Source: Thermoplasmata archaeon
Lineage (GTDB): Archaea > Thermoplasmatota > Thermoplasmata > Lutacidiplasmatales > SKW197
Assembly: GCA_038874435.1 (NCBI GenBank)
Contig: JAVZCK010000003.1
Location: forward strand, 97,042-161,041
Length of the DNA stretch: 64,000 bases
Direction of reading: 5' to 3'
The notes below the pieces were generated by a model. That model did not search any database, was not told where the DNA came from, and worked only from the letters and a program-made list of their open reading frames with translations. Both the position numbers and the translations under genes were made by a program. Of this stretch, positions 53,892 to 62,951 are shown piece by piece (the first letter of the stretch is position 1; every line of letters starts with the position of its first letter).

Positions 53892-54863
53892 ATGGTATTG
53901 CTTGTGACTGGTGGCTATGGTTTTATCGGCTCGAACTACATAAGGCATTTAGAGAGCATTGGATTTAGTGAGAAAGTAATCAATGTGGATAAGCTTGGTA
54001 TTGGCTCAAATATGGACAATCTGAAAAATCTTTCGCTCAACCACGAATTTCTCAAACTAGACCTTGCAAAGCAGGATTTACCAGAGAATGCAGAGATTGA
54101 CTACATTGTGAATTTCGCATCTGAGACGCATGTGGACAGGAGCATAAAAAATCCGGAGGAATTCTACAGAAACAATGTAGAAAGCTTGTTTAGAATTCTG
54201 GAGTGGATGCGAAAGGCAAAGAGAGAGGTGAGAATGGTCCACATTTCTACAGATGAAGTTTATGGAGAGATTTTAGAAGGTTCTTTCACTGAGGAATCCA
54301 CCCTGAAACCTTCTAATCCCTACTCCGCCACCAAGGCCTCTCAGGACATGTTTGTGCTGGCATATGTCCGCACCTATGGTTTAAACATTTCTATTACACG
54401 CTCAGCAAACAACTACGGGCCATATCAATTCCCTGAGAAGTTTATTCCGAAAACAATAATACGGGCGATGAACAATCTGGACATAATTGTTTATGGCTCG
54501 GGACAACAGATTCGGAGCTGGCTCTATGTCCGTGACAATGCAGAGGCAATCCACACTGTACTCCTGAAGGGGAAAAAAGGTGAGATTTACAACATACCCG
54601 GCAGCGATGAGGTGGAGAACATTCAGATAGTGAAAATGATAGGAGAGGTAATGAATAAGGAGATGAAAATCAGGCATGTGGAGGATAGGCCAGGACACGA
54701 CCTCAGATACAGTTTGAAAGGGCAGAATCTTGAAGCCCTTGGCTGGAAGCCGAAAACAAGAATTCCCGAAGGACTAAAAGCCACTGTAAAATGGTATATG
54801 GAAAACGAATGGTGGTGGAAACCACTGGTTAATGAGAAGGTTCTGGGTGTGGGCTTCGCCTGA
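53892..54863 (+). CDS. rfbB: dTDP-glucose 4,6-dehydratase
   Basis: An extended SDR enzyme (about 323 aa) converting dTDP-glucose to dTDP-4-keto-6-deoxyglucose for deoxysugar synthesis. The N-terminal 'LLVTGGYGFIGSNYIRHLE' is the Rossmann loop; 'NFASETHVDRSIKNPEEF' and 'ISTDEVYGEI' with 'PSNPYSATKASQD' give the Y-x-x-x-K active site. ATG 53892 is preferred to the upstream ATGs at 53814 and 53880 because GGTGGT lies just before it. The rest of the dTDP-rhamnose pathway is not in this window. Confidence 0.92.
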   Translation: MVLLVTGGYGFIGSNYIRHLESIGFSEKVINVDKLGIGSNMDNLKNLSLNHEFLKLDLAKQDLPENAEIDYIVNFASETHVDRSIKNPEEFYRNNVESLFRILEWMRKAKREVRMVHISTDEVYGEILEGSFTEESTLKPSNPYSATKASQDMFVLAYVRTYGLNISITRSANNYGPYQFPEKFIPKTIIRAMNNLDIIVYGSGQQIRSWLYVRDNAEAIHTVLLKGKKGEIYNIPGSDEVENIQIVKMIGEVMNKEMKIRHVEDRPGHDLRYSLKGQNLEALGWKPKTRIPEGLKATVKWYMENEWWWKPLVNEKVLGVGFA

Positions 54864-54866
54864 GAT

Positions 54867-56246
54867 TTACTTTTTCCTCTCTTCTTCTATCGCCTCTTTC
54901 AGAATCTGAAGCCCTTTCTGCACAAGGGTATTTGCTCTTGCATCGCTTGGAGCATCTGAAAAAACTCTTATCAGGGGTTCCGTGCCTGACTTTCTTACAA
55001 GGAGCCAAGCATTATCCCCAAAACACACCTTATATCCATCTATGTCAACGAACTTCTCGCCCGGGAATTCAGTTTTGAGAACTTTCAAAACCCGTTTCAT
55101 CACTTTTTCTTTTAGCGTATCTTCACAATGCAATGCCTCTTTCCTCTGGTAGAATTTTGGAAACGTATCCGCAAGCTCCTTCAGTGTCTTTTCCTTATCT
55201 ATCAATATCTCCAGAAGTTTGAATGTGCTCAGCAGCCCATCAGCAAACTTTCTTGGGAGAAAGAAATATTTTCCGGTTTCTTCGTATGCAAACACAGTGT
55301 CTGGATTTTCACGAATTGCAATTGAGATTTCTGGAGGCCCAACTCTCGTTGGAACAACCTCAACACCATATTGCTGAGCGACCCAGTATATTAAACCAGA
55401 GGAATTTATTGGCGTCACAATCTTGCCTTTCTTCTTGCTCAAAATCTCAGTTGCGAAGATTGCAGCAATCACATCTTCCGAAACCACCTCACCATCAGCA
55501 GTAATAAAAAGCACACGGTCTGCATCAGTGTCAGTTGCTATACCGAGGTCGCAACTCTCCTCCTTCACCTGTTTTGCTGTCTTCTGAAGGGTGTGCCTTC
55601 TCGGCTCAGGCATTCTCGCCGGCTGTGGAGAAGGAATTGAGTTGATGCTCAGGACCTCGCAATCTGCACTTATTAGGAGTTTTGGTAGAATCTGGTGAGC
55701 ACATCCGTTTGCAGTATCCACAAGCACCCTGAATTTCCTCTTTTTTATTTTCTCGAAATCAGCACTTTCTTTGAGGATTTCTGCATACACATTCAGTGCA
55801 AAAAGGTTAACAAAGCTTCCAAATTTTTCCATCGGACAACGAGTTTGCACATATTTCTTGCTCTCAAAAATCTTCTCAATTTTCTCGCCTGTTTCACCGC
55901 CGATGTCACTTCCATCTGGGTTCATCAAAACAATCCCAGAAATTTCAGGTGGTGTGTGAGAGCCAGTAATCATTGCTCCGCCAGGTAGTTTTTGGTCAAC
56001 GATGTAGGATGCAAGTCCAGGTGTGGGAATAATGTCGCAGTAATCCACATTCACACCTTGTGAGTTCAAACCTGCGATAAAAGCCATTGCAATACTTTGA
56101 GCTCCAAATCTGGAATCTCTTCCCACCGCCACTTTTGCGCCCTGACCTAAATAACACCCAAATGCCTCACCCACCTGTAGTGCAAATTCTGGCGTGATGT
56201 ATTCGTTAATCCGCCCACGGATTCCTGCAGTTCCAAAAAGTTTCAT
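54867..56246 (-). CDS. Phosphoglucosamine/phosphomannomutase family protein
   Basis: A 459-aa alpha-D-phosphohexomutase. The phosphoserine loop reads 'ITGSHTPPEISGIVL' in place of the more usual T-A-S-H-N-P, the metal loop is 'IATDTDADRVLFI' and the phosphate-binding loop is 'RKSGTEPLIRVFSD'. It interconverts sugar 1- and 6-phosphates, with glucosamine or mannose likely; the specificity cannot be read. It is downstream of, and 4 nt from, the roadblock gene, so they form an operon. Convergent with rfbB. Confidence 0.9.
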   Translation of the reverse strand: MKLFGTAGIRGRINEYITPEFALQVGEAFGCYLGQGAKVAVGRDSRFGAQSIAMAFIAGLNSQGVNVDYCDIIPTPGLASYIVDQKLPGGAMITGSHTPPEISGIVLMNPDGSDIGGETGEKIEKIFESKKYVQTRCPMEKFGSFVNLFALNVYAEILKESADFEKIKKRKFRVLVDTANGCAHQILPKLLISADCEVLSINSIPSPQPARMPEPRRHTLQKTAKQVKEESCDLGIATDTDADRVLFITADGEVVSEDVIAAIFATEILSKKKGKIVTPINSSGLIYWVAQQYGVEVVPTRVGPPEISIAIRENPDTVFAYEETGKYFFLPRKFADGLLSTFKLLEILIDKEKTLKELADTFPKFYQRKEALHCEDTLKEKVMKRVLKVLKTEFPGEKFVDIDGYKVCFGDNAWLLVRKSGTEPLIRVFSDAPSDARANTLVQKGLQILKEAIEEERKK

Positions 56247-56250
56247 AATT

Positions 56251-56604
56251 TCAGCCTTCCTTTATTGTTTGCACTATCCTCTCAATTTCCTCAAACATTT
56301 CTGGCTTTGTAGTTTTTGCATCGTAAATACACACAAAGAGCATTTTTCCTGCTCTCTTCATCAGCACTCGCGCACTTCCCTTCATACACAGCATTCCATC
56401 TGGCATCTCCATCTTCATTTGCTTGCAGATTTTTTCTCCAGCTTCAATTGCTGCCTGACACATCATTGCGAGCAAAGGTCCTGGTGTAAATTTCTCAATG
56501 TCTGATGCAAAAATTTTGCCTGTGTCATCTATTATCATAGTCCCTGTGCAACTGTAATTTTTTCTCAAATCCACCAGTTTCTGGTAAATTTCAAGGGATT
56601 CCAT
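56251..56604 (-). CDS. Roadblock/LC7-domain protein
   Basis: A 117-aa protein with an alpha-beta-beta-alpha-beta pattern: 'GTMIIDDTGKIFASDI' then 'LLAMMCQAAIEAGEKIC' and 'MLCMKGSARVLMKRAG' with 'MLFVCIYD'. This fits a Roadblock/MglB-type longin-like fold that regulates small GTPases or anchors complexes. No GTPase gene is adjacent. Likely leaderless: a TTTTAATA element lies about 27 nt above the ATG, in the space shared with divergent mptA. Confidence 0.75.
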   Translation of the reverse strand: MESLEIYQKLVDLRKNYSCTGTMIIDDTGKIFASDIEKFTPGPLLAMMCQAAIEAGEKICKQMKMEMPDGMLCMKGSARVLMKRAGKMLFVCIYDAKTTKPEMFEEIERIVQTIKEG

Positions 56605-56649
56605 GGAAGAGAAATGGGGTCTGTGTATTAAAAGATTTTTCTAATCACC
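56605..56649. promoter_or_regulatory. Shared divergent promoter region
   Basis: Only 45 nt separate the roadblock and mptA starts. The A/T-rich block TATTAAAAGATTTTT can serve as TATA in either direction, so the two genes may be controlled together. Confidence 0.4.
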
Positions 56650-57594
56650 TTGCATGTTCCTTCAGAAACATTAAAATCCCTCTATCCATACAGAAAGTTG
56701 ATGAAGGATGTGCAGAATCACAATACGACGAAGAGCTTTGCATTGAATCGTGTAGGAATAAGTGAGGTGCTAAAACCTGCGTGCATTCAGAGACCTGACA
56801 AAGTTGTGATGCTTACAGCAAAAATTGATGTTGCTGTGGATTTACCTCCAGACCTCAAAGGTGCGCACCTCTCTAGAAACATGGAGGTTCTGACTGAAAT
56901 CATAGATAACAGTGTTCGCACCCCTGCAGAAAGCTTGGAATCCCTATGTCTTAGATGTGCTAATAGCATACTGGAGAGGCATGAGTATGCAAGTGTTGCT
57001 GAGGTGTCAATGGAAGCGGTTTATTTCTTGGAAAAAGGAACGAAACCATCAATGGAGAGTTATCTGTTGTTTGCTAAGTCCATTTCCAACCGAAATGGGC
57101 ACTTTAGAAGATTTTTAGGTGTTGAGGTCGCGGGTATGACTGCTTGTCCATGTGCTATGGAAACATTACGGGAAAAATTAATTGAAGAGCATGGGAACAG
57201 GGAAATCTTGGAAAAGATGCCTGTGATCACACACAATCAACGGAACCGCATCCGGATTGAACTGGAAATACCTGCTGGGGAGGAAATAGAGGCAGACGAT
57301 CTAATAGAAATCGGTGAAAGGGCGCTTAGCACGCCAACATATGGCATTCTGAAAAGAGGGAATGAGGCAGAAATAGTGCTTCAAGCCCACAAAAATCCTA
57401 AGTTTGTGGAAGATGTAGTGCGAGATGCACTGGAACTTATCCTTGAAAAATACGGGAATTTTCCAGAGAATACCTATGTGAAGGTTTGCAGTGAAAGTGA
57501 GGAAAGTATCCATAAGCACAACGCTTTTGCGGAGAAGACTACAAACATGGGGGAACTTAAAAAAGAGTTTAGGTCTCAGTGTAGGTCTCAGTGA
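56650..57594 (+). CDS. mptA: GTP cyclohydrolase MptA (FolE2-type)
   Basis: A GTP cyclohydrolase of the MptA/FolE2 family (314 aa) making 7,8-dihydroneopterin 2',3'-cyclic phosphate, the entry to tetrahydromethanopterin-type pterins. The markers are 'MKDVQNHNTTKSFALNRVGI' near the start, 'GAHLSRNMEVLTE', 'VAGMTACPCAMETLREKL' (metal-binding Cys) and 'ITHNQRNRIRIELE'. The TTG at 56650 is the longest start; ATG at 56701, just before the conserved part, is the alternative. Confidence 0.92.
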   Translation: MHVPSETLKSLYPYRKLMKDVQNHNTTKSFALNRVGISEVLKPACIQRPDKVVMLTAKIDVAVDLPPDLKGAHLSRNMEVLTEIIDNSVRTPAESLESLCLRCANSILERHEYASVAEVSMEAVYFLEKGTKPSMESYLLFAKSISNRNGHFRRFLGVEVAGMTACPCAMETLREKLIEEHGNREILEKMPVITHNQRNRIRIELEIPAGEEIEADDLIEIGERALSTPTYGILKRGNEAEIVLQAHKNPKFVEDVVRDALELILEKYGNFPENTYVKVCSESEESIHKHNAFAEKTTNMGELKKEFRSQCRSQ

Positions 57595-58651
57595 GCATTT
57601 CAAATTCTGTATTTAAATCTTCTGAGATCTGGCTTACCTTGTTGTATACATTCAACAATGCTTTTAACACCATGTTTGCACCAGCAGCTGAGAGGGATTG
57701 TGGGGTGTATCTCTCTTCTAGAAGGTGAAGGGTTTTGTCTAGGAACTGTTTAGTCATGGCGTGCAATTCCTTAGTGGCAACGATCCCCATGCAAAATTTT
57801 GTGCCTTTCATCAGACCAATCTCATAAACACCAGAATCAAACTTTTTTGTGGCAAAAGCATAAGCCGTAGTTAGCTCTTTCTGCAATTTGTAGGTTTCGG
57901 CCAGAAGTTTGGCAAATACATTCTTATTCCCAGTTCTCCATTTTCTCATATACCTTATCAGAATTTTCCCATCGAGGTCCATTATAAATACTTCTTCTGC
58001 TCTTGCTTTTATTACTTTCTGCGCACCTGTTTTGTCTGGAGCAGTGACAATTGAACTTACAATTTGCATTTCAAAGAATCGCTCTTTTACTCTCTGCTTC
58101 AGCAAAACCACTTGCTTCTCGATCTCTTCCAAACTCTGGACACCGAACATCTTCCAGATTTTGAGCAAGTCATCCTCAAAACCAGGCACTTCAATGCTTG
58201 CCAGTTCTTCTTTCAATTTCAGTTCCTTGAGTGTTTTCCACTCCTCTTTCAGAGCCTCAAACATCTGGGTAATTTCCTCGATTGCGTTAAAATTACCAAA
58301 TTTTTCCTTTATTGAGGCAATTTTTCCCTCCAATTCAGGAAGTTCGTATTTTCCAATTTGCTTTTTTATCTCCTCTATTTTTATTATATTCTCCTTAGCA
58401 CTAGTAATTGCTGATCTCAGCATTACAGGGTCAGTAATTTTTTCGAGCTCCGAAGTGTCATAACCCAGATTTTTTATAAACTGAATGTCTGAATTTTCTT
58501 TTTTCACATTTTTTTCTAATGGGGGTGTACTCGTCTCTGTTGTCTGAACTGGAATTTGCGGTTCAGTGATTTCAGACTTCTCTTCAGCTTTTGGCTCATT
58601 TGACTTTTCATCTCCCTTCGGGATCACAGCGCTTTTCTTCCGTCTTCCCAT
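57569..58651 (-). CDS. Coiled-coil protein with roadblock-like C-terminal domain
   Basis: Not recognised as a named family. This 360-aa protein has a basic start ('MGRRKKSAVIPKGD'), a disordered Pro/Glu/Thr linker, a helical/coiled-coil part (about 70-200) and a globular C-terminal domain (about 205-310). The strand/helix pattern 'EEVFIMDLDGKILIRYM' followed by 'YEIGLMKGTKFCMGIVATKE' recalls a longin/roadblock fold. ATG 58651 is chosen because GGTGTGA precedes it. Its 3' end overlaps mptA by 26 nt on the opposite strand. Confidence 0.75.
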   Translation of the reverse strand: MGRRKKSAVIPKGDEKSNEPKAEEKSEITEPQIPVQTTETSTPPLEKNVKKENSDIQFIKNLGYDTSELEKITDPVMLRSAITSAKENIIKIEEIKKQIGKYELPELEGKIASIKEKFGNFNAIEEITQMFEALKEEWKTLKELKLKEELASIEVPGFEDDLLKIWKMFGVQSLEEIEKQVVLLKQRVKERFFEMQIVSSIVTAPDKTGAQKVIKARAEEVFIMDLDGKILIRYMRKWRTGNKNVFAKLLAETYKLQKELTTAYAFATKKFDSGVYEIGLMKGTKFCMGIVATKELHAMTKQFLDKTLHLLEERYTPQSLSAAGANMVLKALLNVYNKVSQISEDLNTEFEMLTETYTET

Positions 58652-58707
58652 TGTCACACCTAATCATAGGATAACAAAGATTTATAAATAATCTTCCTCT
58701 TTTTATT

Positions 58708-59544
58708 TCAATCAATTTTTTTTGTAATCTTCTTTTGCTTCAGCAACTTTGCTAGGTTCAGAAAAAGCATGCTAGTAGTGACTGGCCCTACACCACCAGG
58801 CACTGGAGTGATGTAGCTACAATTTTCAACCACCTTTTCAAACTCAGCATCTCCAACAATTTTTCCATCTACACGATTCATTCCACAATCAATAATAAAT
58901 GCATTTGTCTTTACCATCTCAGGTTTTAGAAAACCAGGAATTCCTACACCACATACTAGAACATCTGCATTTTGTGTATGCTGGCTCAGATTTTTAGTGA
59001 AGGCATGGCATACCGAAACAGTTGCGTTGCGATTGAGCATCATCGTTGCAAGGGGCTTTCCGATCACAGGGGAATGATTAATGATGCACACATCTTTTCC
59101 CTCAAGCTCAAAACCTACCTCGTCAATTATTCTCATCACAGCCGAGGGTGTGCAGGGAAAAGGTGCATCCAAGAATACATTTCTGTAGAGGTAGCCAAGA
59201 TGTTTTGGGCACATGCCTTCAATGTCCTTTTCCTCCGGTAGATGTGTATATACATATTCTAAATCTAGGTGCCTGAAGCCCATAAGCACAATTCCATCTG
59301 TACTTTCCAATCCATTAATCGCATCTATAACATCAGAAAGTGTTGAGGTTGTATCAAGACAAATTTCTTTGCAGCCCACGCTCAGCATTTTGGCAGTTCT
59401 TTTCACCACGCCAGCATATATTTCTGCATCCTCTCCAGTAGACCGCACAATACCAATTTCGCAACCCTCTATCCCCTCTTTTATCTCTTTATAAACATTG
59501 GCGGCAATTTTTCGGCCGTCAATAACTTCAGCCAAAGTCCTCAC
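58708..59544 (-). CDS. folD: Methylene-tetrahydrofolate dehydrogenase/cyclohydrolase, divergent FolD
   Basis: A 278-aa FolD-type enzyme. The C-terminal Rossmann part is clear: 'CTPSAVMRIIDEVGFELEGK', 'VCIINHSPVIGKPLATMMLN' and 'TPVPGGVGPVTTSMLF'. The N-terminal catalytic half is divergent: the expected 'VQLPLP' loop reads 'GIVLMGFRHLDLEY', and the usual Tyr-x3-Lys pair seems spaced one residue further apart ('IYAGVVKRTAK'). It catalyses one-carbon oxidation on a folate-type carrier, but activity or carrier may differ. The ATG overlaps the FKBP stop. Confidence 0.87.
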   Translation of the reverse strand: MRTLAEVIDGRKIAANVYKEIKEGIEGCEIGIVRSTGEDAEIYAGVVKRTAKMLSVGCKEICLDTTSTLSDVIDAINGLESTDGIVLMGFRHLDLEYVYTHLPEEKDIEGMCPKHLGYLYRNVFLDAPFPCTPSAVMRIIDEVGFELEGKDVCIINHSPVIGKPLATMMLNRNATVSVCHAFTKNLSQHTQNADVLVCGVGIPGFLKPEMVKTNAFIIDCGMNRVDGKIVGDAEFEKVVENCSYITPVPGGVGPVTTSMLFLNLAKLLKQKKITKKID

Positions 59545-59891
59545 TTTTTCCTTTTCTGGATGTCCACGATTGAAATATCGAAGATCAGGGTTTTGCCTGC
59601 AAGTGGATGTGTGCCTGTTTTTCCGTATCCAAGTTCTGGTGGAATAGTAACCCTTTTCTTCTCGCCTACGTGCATTCCCACAACTGCCTCTTCAAATCCC
59701 TTAATTAACTTTCCCTCCCCTAGGCGGAAGGTAAGTGGGGCGTAGTCCTGTCTTGGGTTATATAATCTGTGTTGTTTCGCCACATCAAGAATGTTCGTAT
59801 CAAAAATCTCACCATTCGTGAAAAACCCAACATACTCCACGCTTACAGTATCTCCTTTTTCAGCTTTTATCTGTCCTGGATTTTTCTGCAT
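59541..59891 (-). CDS. FKBP-type peptidyl-prolyl isomerase
   Basis: A 116-aa FKBP protein accelerating proline isomerisation during folding. It has 'KGDTVSVEYVGFFTNGEIFD', 'FRLGEGKLIKGFEEAVVGMH' and 'KRVTIPPELGYGKTGTHPLA'. It lacks the large insert-in-flap domain of typical archaeal SlyD-like FKBPs. Coupled to folD by an ATGA-type overlap. Confidence 0.9.
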   Translation of the reverse strand: MQKNPGQIKAEKGDTVSVEYVGFFTNGEIFDTNILDVAKQHRLYNPRQDYAPLTFRLGEGKLIKGFEEAVVGMHVGEKKRVTIPPELGYGKTGTHPLAGKTLIFDISIVDIQKRKK

Positions 59892-59949
59892 GGGCAGTAA
59901 TTATCATACTTAAATTTAAGTATTTCCTTTTCATAGGGGTTTCGAGACC

Positions 59950-60723
59950 ATGAGCGATGATGTGCAAATCTATGAACTGAAAAAGATGGACCTTAAAAAT
60001 GCGATTGTGATTGATGGCTTTCCTAGTGTTGGGCTCGTCAGTTCTATTGTTGCAAATTTCTTGATAACGGAACTGCGACTTGAGCAGATAGGAATTATTG
60101 ATGCTCCACAGTTCCCAGTAGTTTCATTAATAAAGAACTCTGAGCCACATCACCCTGTTAGAATTTATGCTGGTTCGAAGACGACTTCTAAGGGAGATGG
60201 AGATAAGCTCGTTGTTTTCACATCAGAACTTCAGCCACCTCCTAACATGGTGAAAGTGATCGCTACGACGATGCTTGACTGGATTGAGGAGCAAAAATGT
60301 GGATTGCTCGTCTCTCCGGAGGGTCTAGTGATAGAAGATGGAAGCCCTGAAGAACGCAGAGCTGAGATGAAGGTATATGGGGTAGGGAGCACGAGGAAAG
60401 CGAGAGAGTTACTTGTGGAACCCAATGTGTTTCCGTTCACGGAGGGCATAATAACTGGAATTGCAGGTGTGCTTCTTAACGAAGGTAAGATTAGGGACTT
60501 TGATGTCATATGCTTACTTGCAGAGGCATACCAGGACATACCTGATGCAAGGGCAGCAGCAAAAGTCATTGAGGTGCTAGATAGAATTCTGCTTCACACC
60601 AAACTTGATGCAAAACCACTTTACGATGAGGCCTTAAGAATTGAGAAGGAATTACAGCGGATAAGAGAAAAGAGCAAGACCCAGAAGGCAGTAGCTCCAC
60701 CCACATCCTCAATATACAGATAA
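59950..60723 (+). CDS. PAC2-family protein (proteasome assembly chaperone-like)
   Basis: A 257-aa PAC2-fold protein. The N-terminal 'IVIDGFPSVGLVSSIVANFL' and 'IGIIDAPQFPVVSLI' match archaeal PbaA/PbaB-type proteins that act as chaperones around the proteasome. A C-terminal coiled-coil tail ('DEALRIEKELQRIREKSK') is present. The Dph6-like gene follows one base after the stop. Confidence 0.88.
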   Translation: MSDDVQIYELKKMDLKNAIVIDGFPSVGLVSSIVANFLITELRLEQIGIIDAPQFPVVSLIKNSEPHHPVRIYAGSKTTSKGDGDKLVVFTSELQPPPNMVKVIATTMLDWIEEQKCGLLVSPEGLVIEDGSPEERRAEMKVYGVGSTRKARELLVEPNVFPFTEGIITGIAGVLLNEGKIRDFDVICLLAEAYQDIPDARAAAKVIEVLDRILLHTKLDAKPLYDEALRIEKELQRIREKSKTQKAVAPPTSSIYR

Positions 60724-60724
60724 A

Positions 60725-61387
60725 ATGCGGGGAATTCTCTGTCTCTCTGGTGGAAAGGATTCTGTGTACGCGGGTTATCTTGGAATGCAACTTGGACTTA
60801 AGGTCGAGAGAAGCCTGATTTTTATTCCCGAACAACTAGATTCCTACATGTTTCACTGTCCAAACATTCGCATGGCTTCGCTCGTCTCCGAATGCATGGG
60901 TCTCACTCCAGTTGAGGTGAGAGTTAAGGGTGATGAGGTTGAAAGCATTGAAAAAGTTCTCAGCGAGATCGAGGAAGAGTACGTAATAACAGGGGCGATT
61001 GCCTCGGAATATCAGAAGGAGAGGTTTGAAAAAGCTGCCTATTCTACAGGTAAAAACTGTCTCTCTCCACTCTGGCGAAAAAATGAACTTGAACTATTGA
61101 GAGAAATTGTCGCTTCTGGCATGAAAGTGATTTTTGTTGGGAGATTTGCGGAAGGGCTAAGTGAAGAATGGCTTGGAAAGGTTTTGTGTGAGGAAACTAT
61201 TGGAGAGCTAGAGAAACTCAAAGAAAGATATGGTATAAATCCTAGTGGTGAGGGTGGAGAGTATGAGACCCTTGTTCTGGATGCCCCGTTCTTTAACAAG
61301 CGGTTGAGGATTCTAAATACTGTCATTCACTCCAACCTTAATAGCGGGATGCTGAGCGTAGAGGCAGTGGTTGAGGCCAAAAGCTAA
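60725..61387 (+). CDS. dph6: Diphthine-ammonia ligase, Dph6-type ATP-pyrophosphatase
   Basis: A 220-aa PP-loop ATPase with 'GILCLSGGKDSVYAGYL' (SGGxDS motif) and the family C-terminal signature 'GEGGEYETLVLDAPFF'. It amidates diphthine on elongation factor 2 at the last step of diphthamide formation. Full length. In an operon with the PAC2 gene. Confidence 0.93.
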   Translation: MRGILCLSGGKDSVYAGYLGMQLGLKVERSLIFIPEQLDSYMFHCPNIRMASLVSECMGLTPVEVRVKGDEVESIEKVLSEIEEEYVITGAIASEYQKERFEKAAYSTGKNCLSPLWRKNELELLREIVASGMKVIFVGRFAEGLSEEWLGKVLCEETIGELEKLKERYGINPSGEGGEYETLVLDAPFFNKRLRILNTVIHSNLNSGMLSVEAVVEAKS

Positions 61388-61388
61388 A

Positions 61389-62900
61389 TTATACCATTAG
61401 CACAATCGTAACTGGAAGCAAAATAGAACCCATCAGATGAATCCTCCTAAGGTTGAGCAACAATGGAATTAGACCTATGAGAGTAGCAATGCAGAGCACT
61501 AAAATCCCAGTAATACCACAAACAATGAAAACTGAGATAACAATTACAATAAGAATTCCAATCTGGAACTCCTTTCTAACGAAGAATTTGGCTTTTCTCA
61601 ACAATAATCTCCCAAGTTTAGGTAGTACCAGGAGTGCACAAAGTGTGGATAGAGACACAGCAAAGAGAGCAAGTGAGAGTAGTGGTGAGATATCTGATAC
61701 ATTGTTCCATGCCGTAGAGAGTCCATAAAATTGTTCAAGGGTTGCAATCGCCCCTGACCTAGTTTTCTGGATGATGAAAAGGGCTGCAATATTGAACACA
61801 AATGCAGAGGTTTCGATAGCGGAAGTCAAAGCAATGTATTGTTCAGGTTTCGTCCCTTTTGTATTGAGTAGGACTGCCCCACAGCCCGGAGTTATCCCAG
61901 GAAAAATTCCAATTACCATTCCAGCAATTGCACCACCTACTACTTTCCCGTTCCCGTTGCCTGCTTTTGTGTCATGAATCTCCTTCTGCTCGGGTAGTTT
62001 TGCAGGAGAAGTAATATTTACAATGAGCCCAGCAACACCAAAAAGCCCTGTGAATAGTGGGAAGAGAAGGGTAAAAGAGGAGCTGGAGGCGAGAGGAGTA
62101 AAGAGTACAGTCCAACCTAGAAACCCAGAGAGAAGGAAAATGGAGAGGGCAAGAAGCACAGGTTTGCTGCGATTCTCTTTCAACTCGGGAACAAAAATTC
62201 CTTGCAAGGTCGCAATTTCGCCCTGCTTTAGTTTCAAATTTTTCTTTGCATCAAAAGAGATTATCCGTTTTGCCACCTGAATTTTACCCTTTCTTCCGTT
62301 TTCCAATTGTAGAATCTTACCGCGGATGCTTCTCAAAGCAGTGCAGTCCGATGGACCTTCGCCTACATCTACTACAAAAAATTTTTTTCCAATCCTTTCA
62401 AAAGTGCTTTTTTCAGACAGGACGATAAGGGCAGCTACACTGACGAGCACAAGTGGAATCCATTTCCTGGCGCTTTCATAAAGGTTTACTGGCTCTGAAA
62501 GGAGAAGTTTTACAGGGAGGAGCAAAGCCAAGCCGATTAGAATTCCAGCAACAGATCCATAAAGAGCGGCGGAGATTAACTTATGGCCCTCTCCTTTCAA
62601 CATAAGTCGTTGAGCTGGCTGTAGAGTAAGAAGTTCACTCCCATCGGGCACACCTGTGAGCACACTGCCTAGGATGTCTGAGAAATTGTGGGCGCAGATG
62701 GCAGCAATGAACATTGCAATAAATCCAAAAAAGACACCTGTGGGGCATAGATGAGAGGAGAGGGTGGTATATGCGGGAAAAATAAGAAGCAGCAGAATTG
62801 CAAGATTGTTTTGATGCAGGGCTGGTACAATCCCACAGAGAAGCCCGAGGAGGGCACCTAGGACCACAGATACAAACACTAGGATTATGAGTGTTATCAT
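61389..62900 (-). CDS. TctA-like permease, DUF112/COG1784 family
   Basis: A 503-aa polytopic membrane protein with about 10-12 helices. The repeated motif 'LLCGIVPALHQNNLAILLLL' and 'IGIFPGITPGCGAVLLNTKG' mirrors the two glycine-rich halves of tricarboxylate transporter subunit A. 'LTGVPDGSELLTLQPAQRLM' is also typical. A soluble insert (about 190-240) follows. No TctB/TctC genes are nearby, as usual for archaeal stand-alone members. A leaderless start at ATG 62900 is implied by the TATA element at 62922-62930. Confidence 0.85.
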   Translation of the reverse strand: MITLIILVFVSVVLGALLGLLCGIVPALHQNNLAILLLLIFPAYTTLSSHLCPTGVFFGFIAMFIAAICAHNFSDILGSVLTGVPDGSELLTLQPAQRLMLKGEGHKLISAALYGSVAGILIGLALLLPVKLLLSEPVNLYESARKWIPLVLVSVAALIVLSEKSTFERIGKKFFVVDVGEGPSDCTALRSIRGKILQLENGRKGKIQVAKRIISFDAKKNLKLKQGEIATLQGIFVPELKENRSKPVLLALSIFLLSGFLGWTVLFTPLASSSSFTLLFPLFTGLFGVAGLIVNITSPAKLPEQKEIHDTKAGNGNGKVVGGAIAGMVIGIFPGITPGCGAVLLNTKGTKPEQYIALTSAIETSAFVFNIAALFIIQKTRSGAIATLEQFYGLSTAWNNVSDISPLLSLALFAVSLSTLCALLVLPKLGRLLLRKAKFFVRKEFQIGILIVIVISVFIVCGITGILVLCIATLIGLIPLLLNLRRIHLMGSILLPVTIVLMV

Positions 62901-62921
62901 GAAAATCAGATGTACTATGCA

Positions 62922-62930
62922 AGTTATTAA
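62922..62930 (-). promoter_or_regulatory. TATA box of the TctA-like permease gene
   Basis: The minus-strand TTAATAACT lies about 25 nt above ATG 62900, immediately downstream of a palindrome. Confidence 0.5.
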
Positions 62931-62935
62931 TTCAA

Positions 62936-62951
62936 GCCCTACATGTAGGGC
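62936..62951. promoter_or_regulatory. Palindromic operator candidate GCCCTACATGTAGGGC, copy 2
   Basis: A perfect 16-bp palindrome sharing the 12-bp core with 26547-26558. It lies about 6 nt above the TATA box of the minus-strand permease gene, the same geometry as copy 1. Confidence 0.5.
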
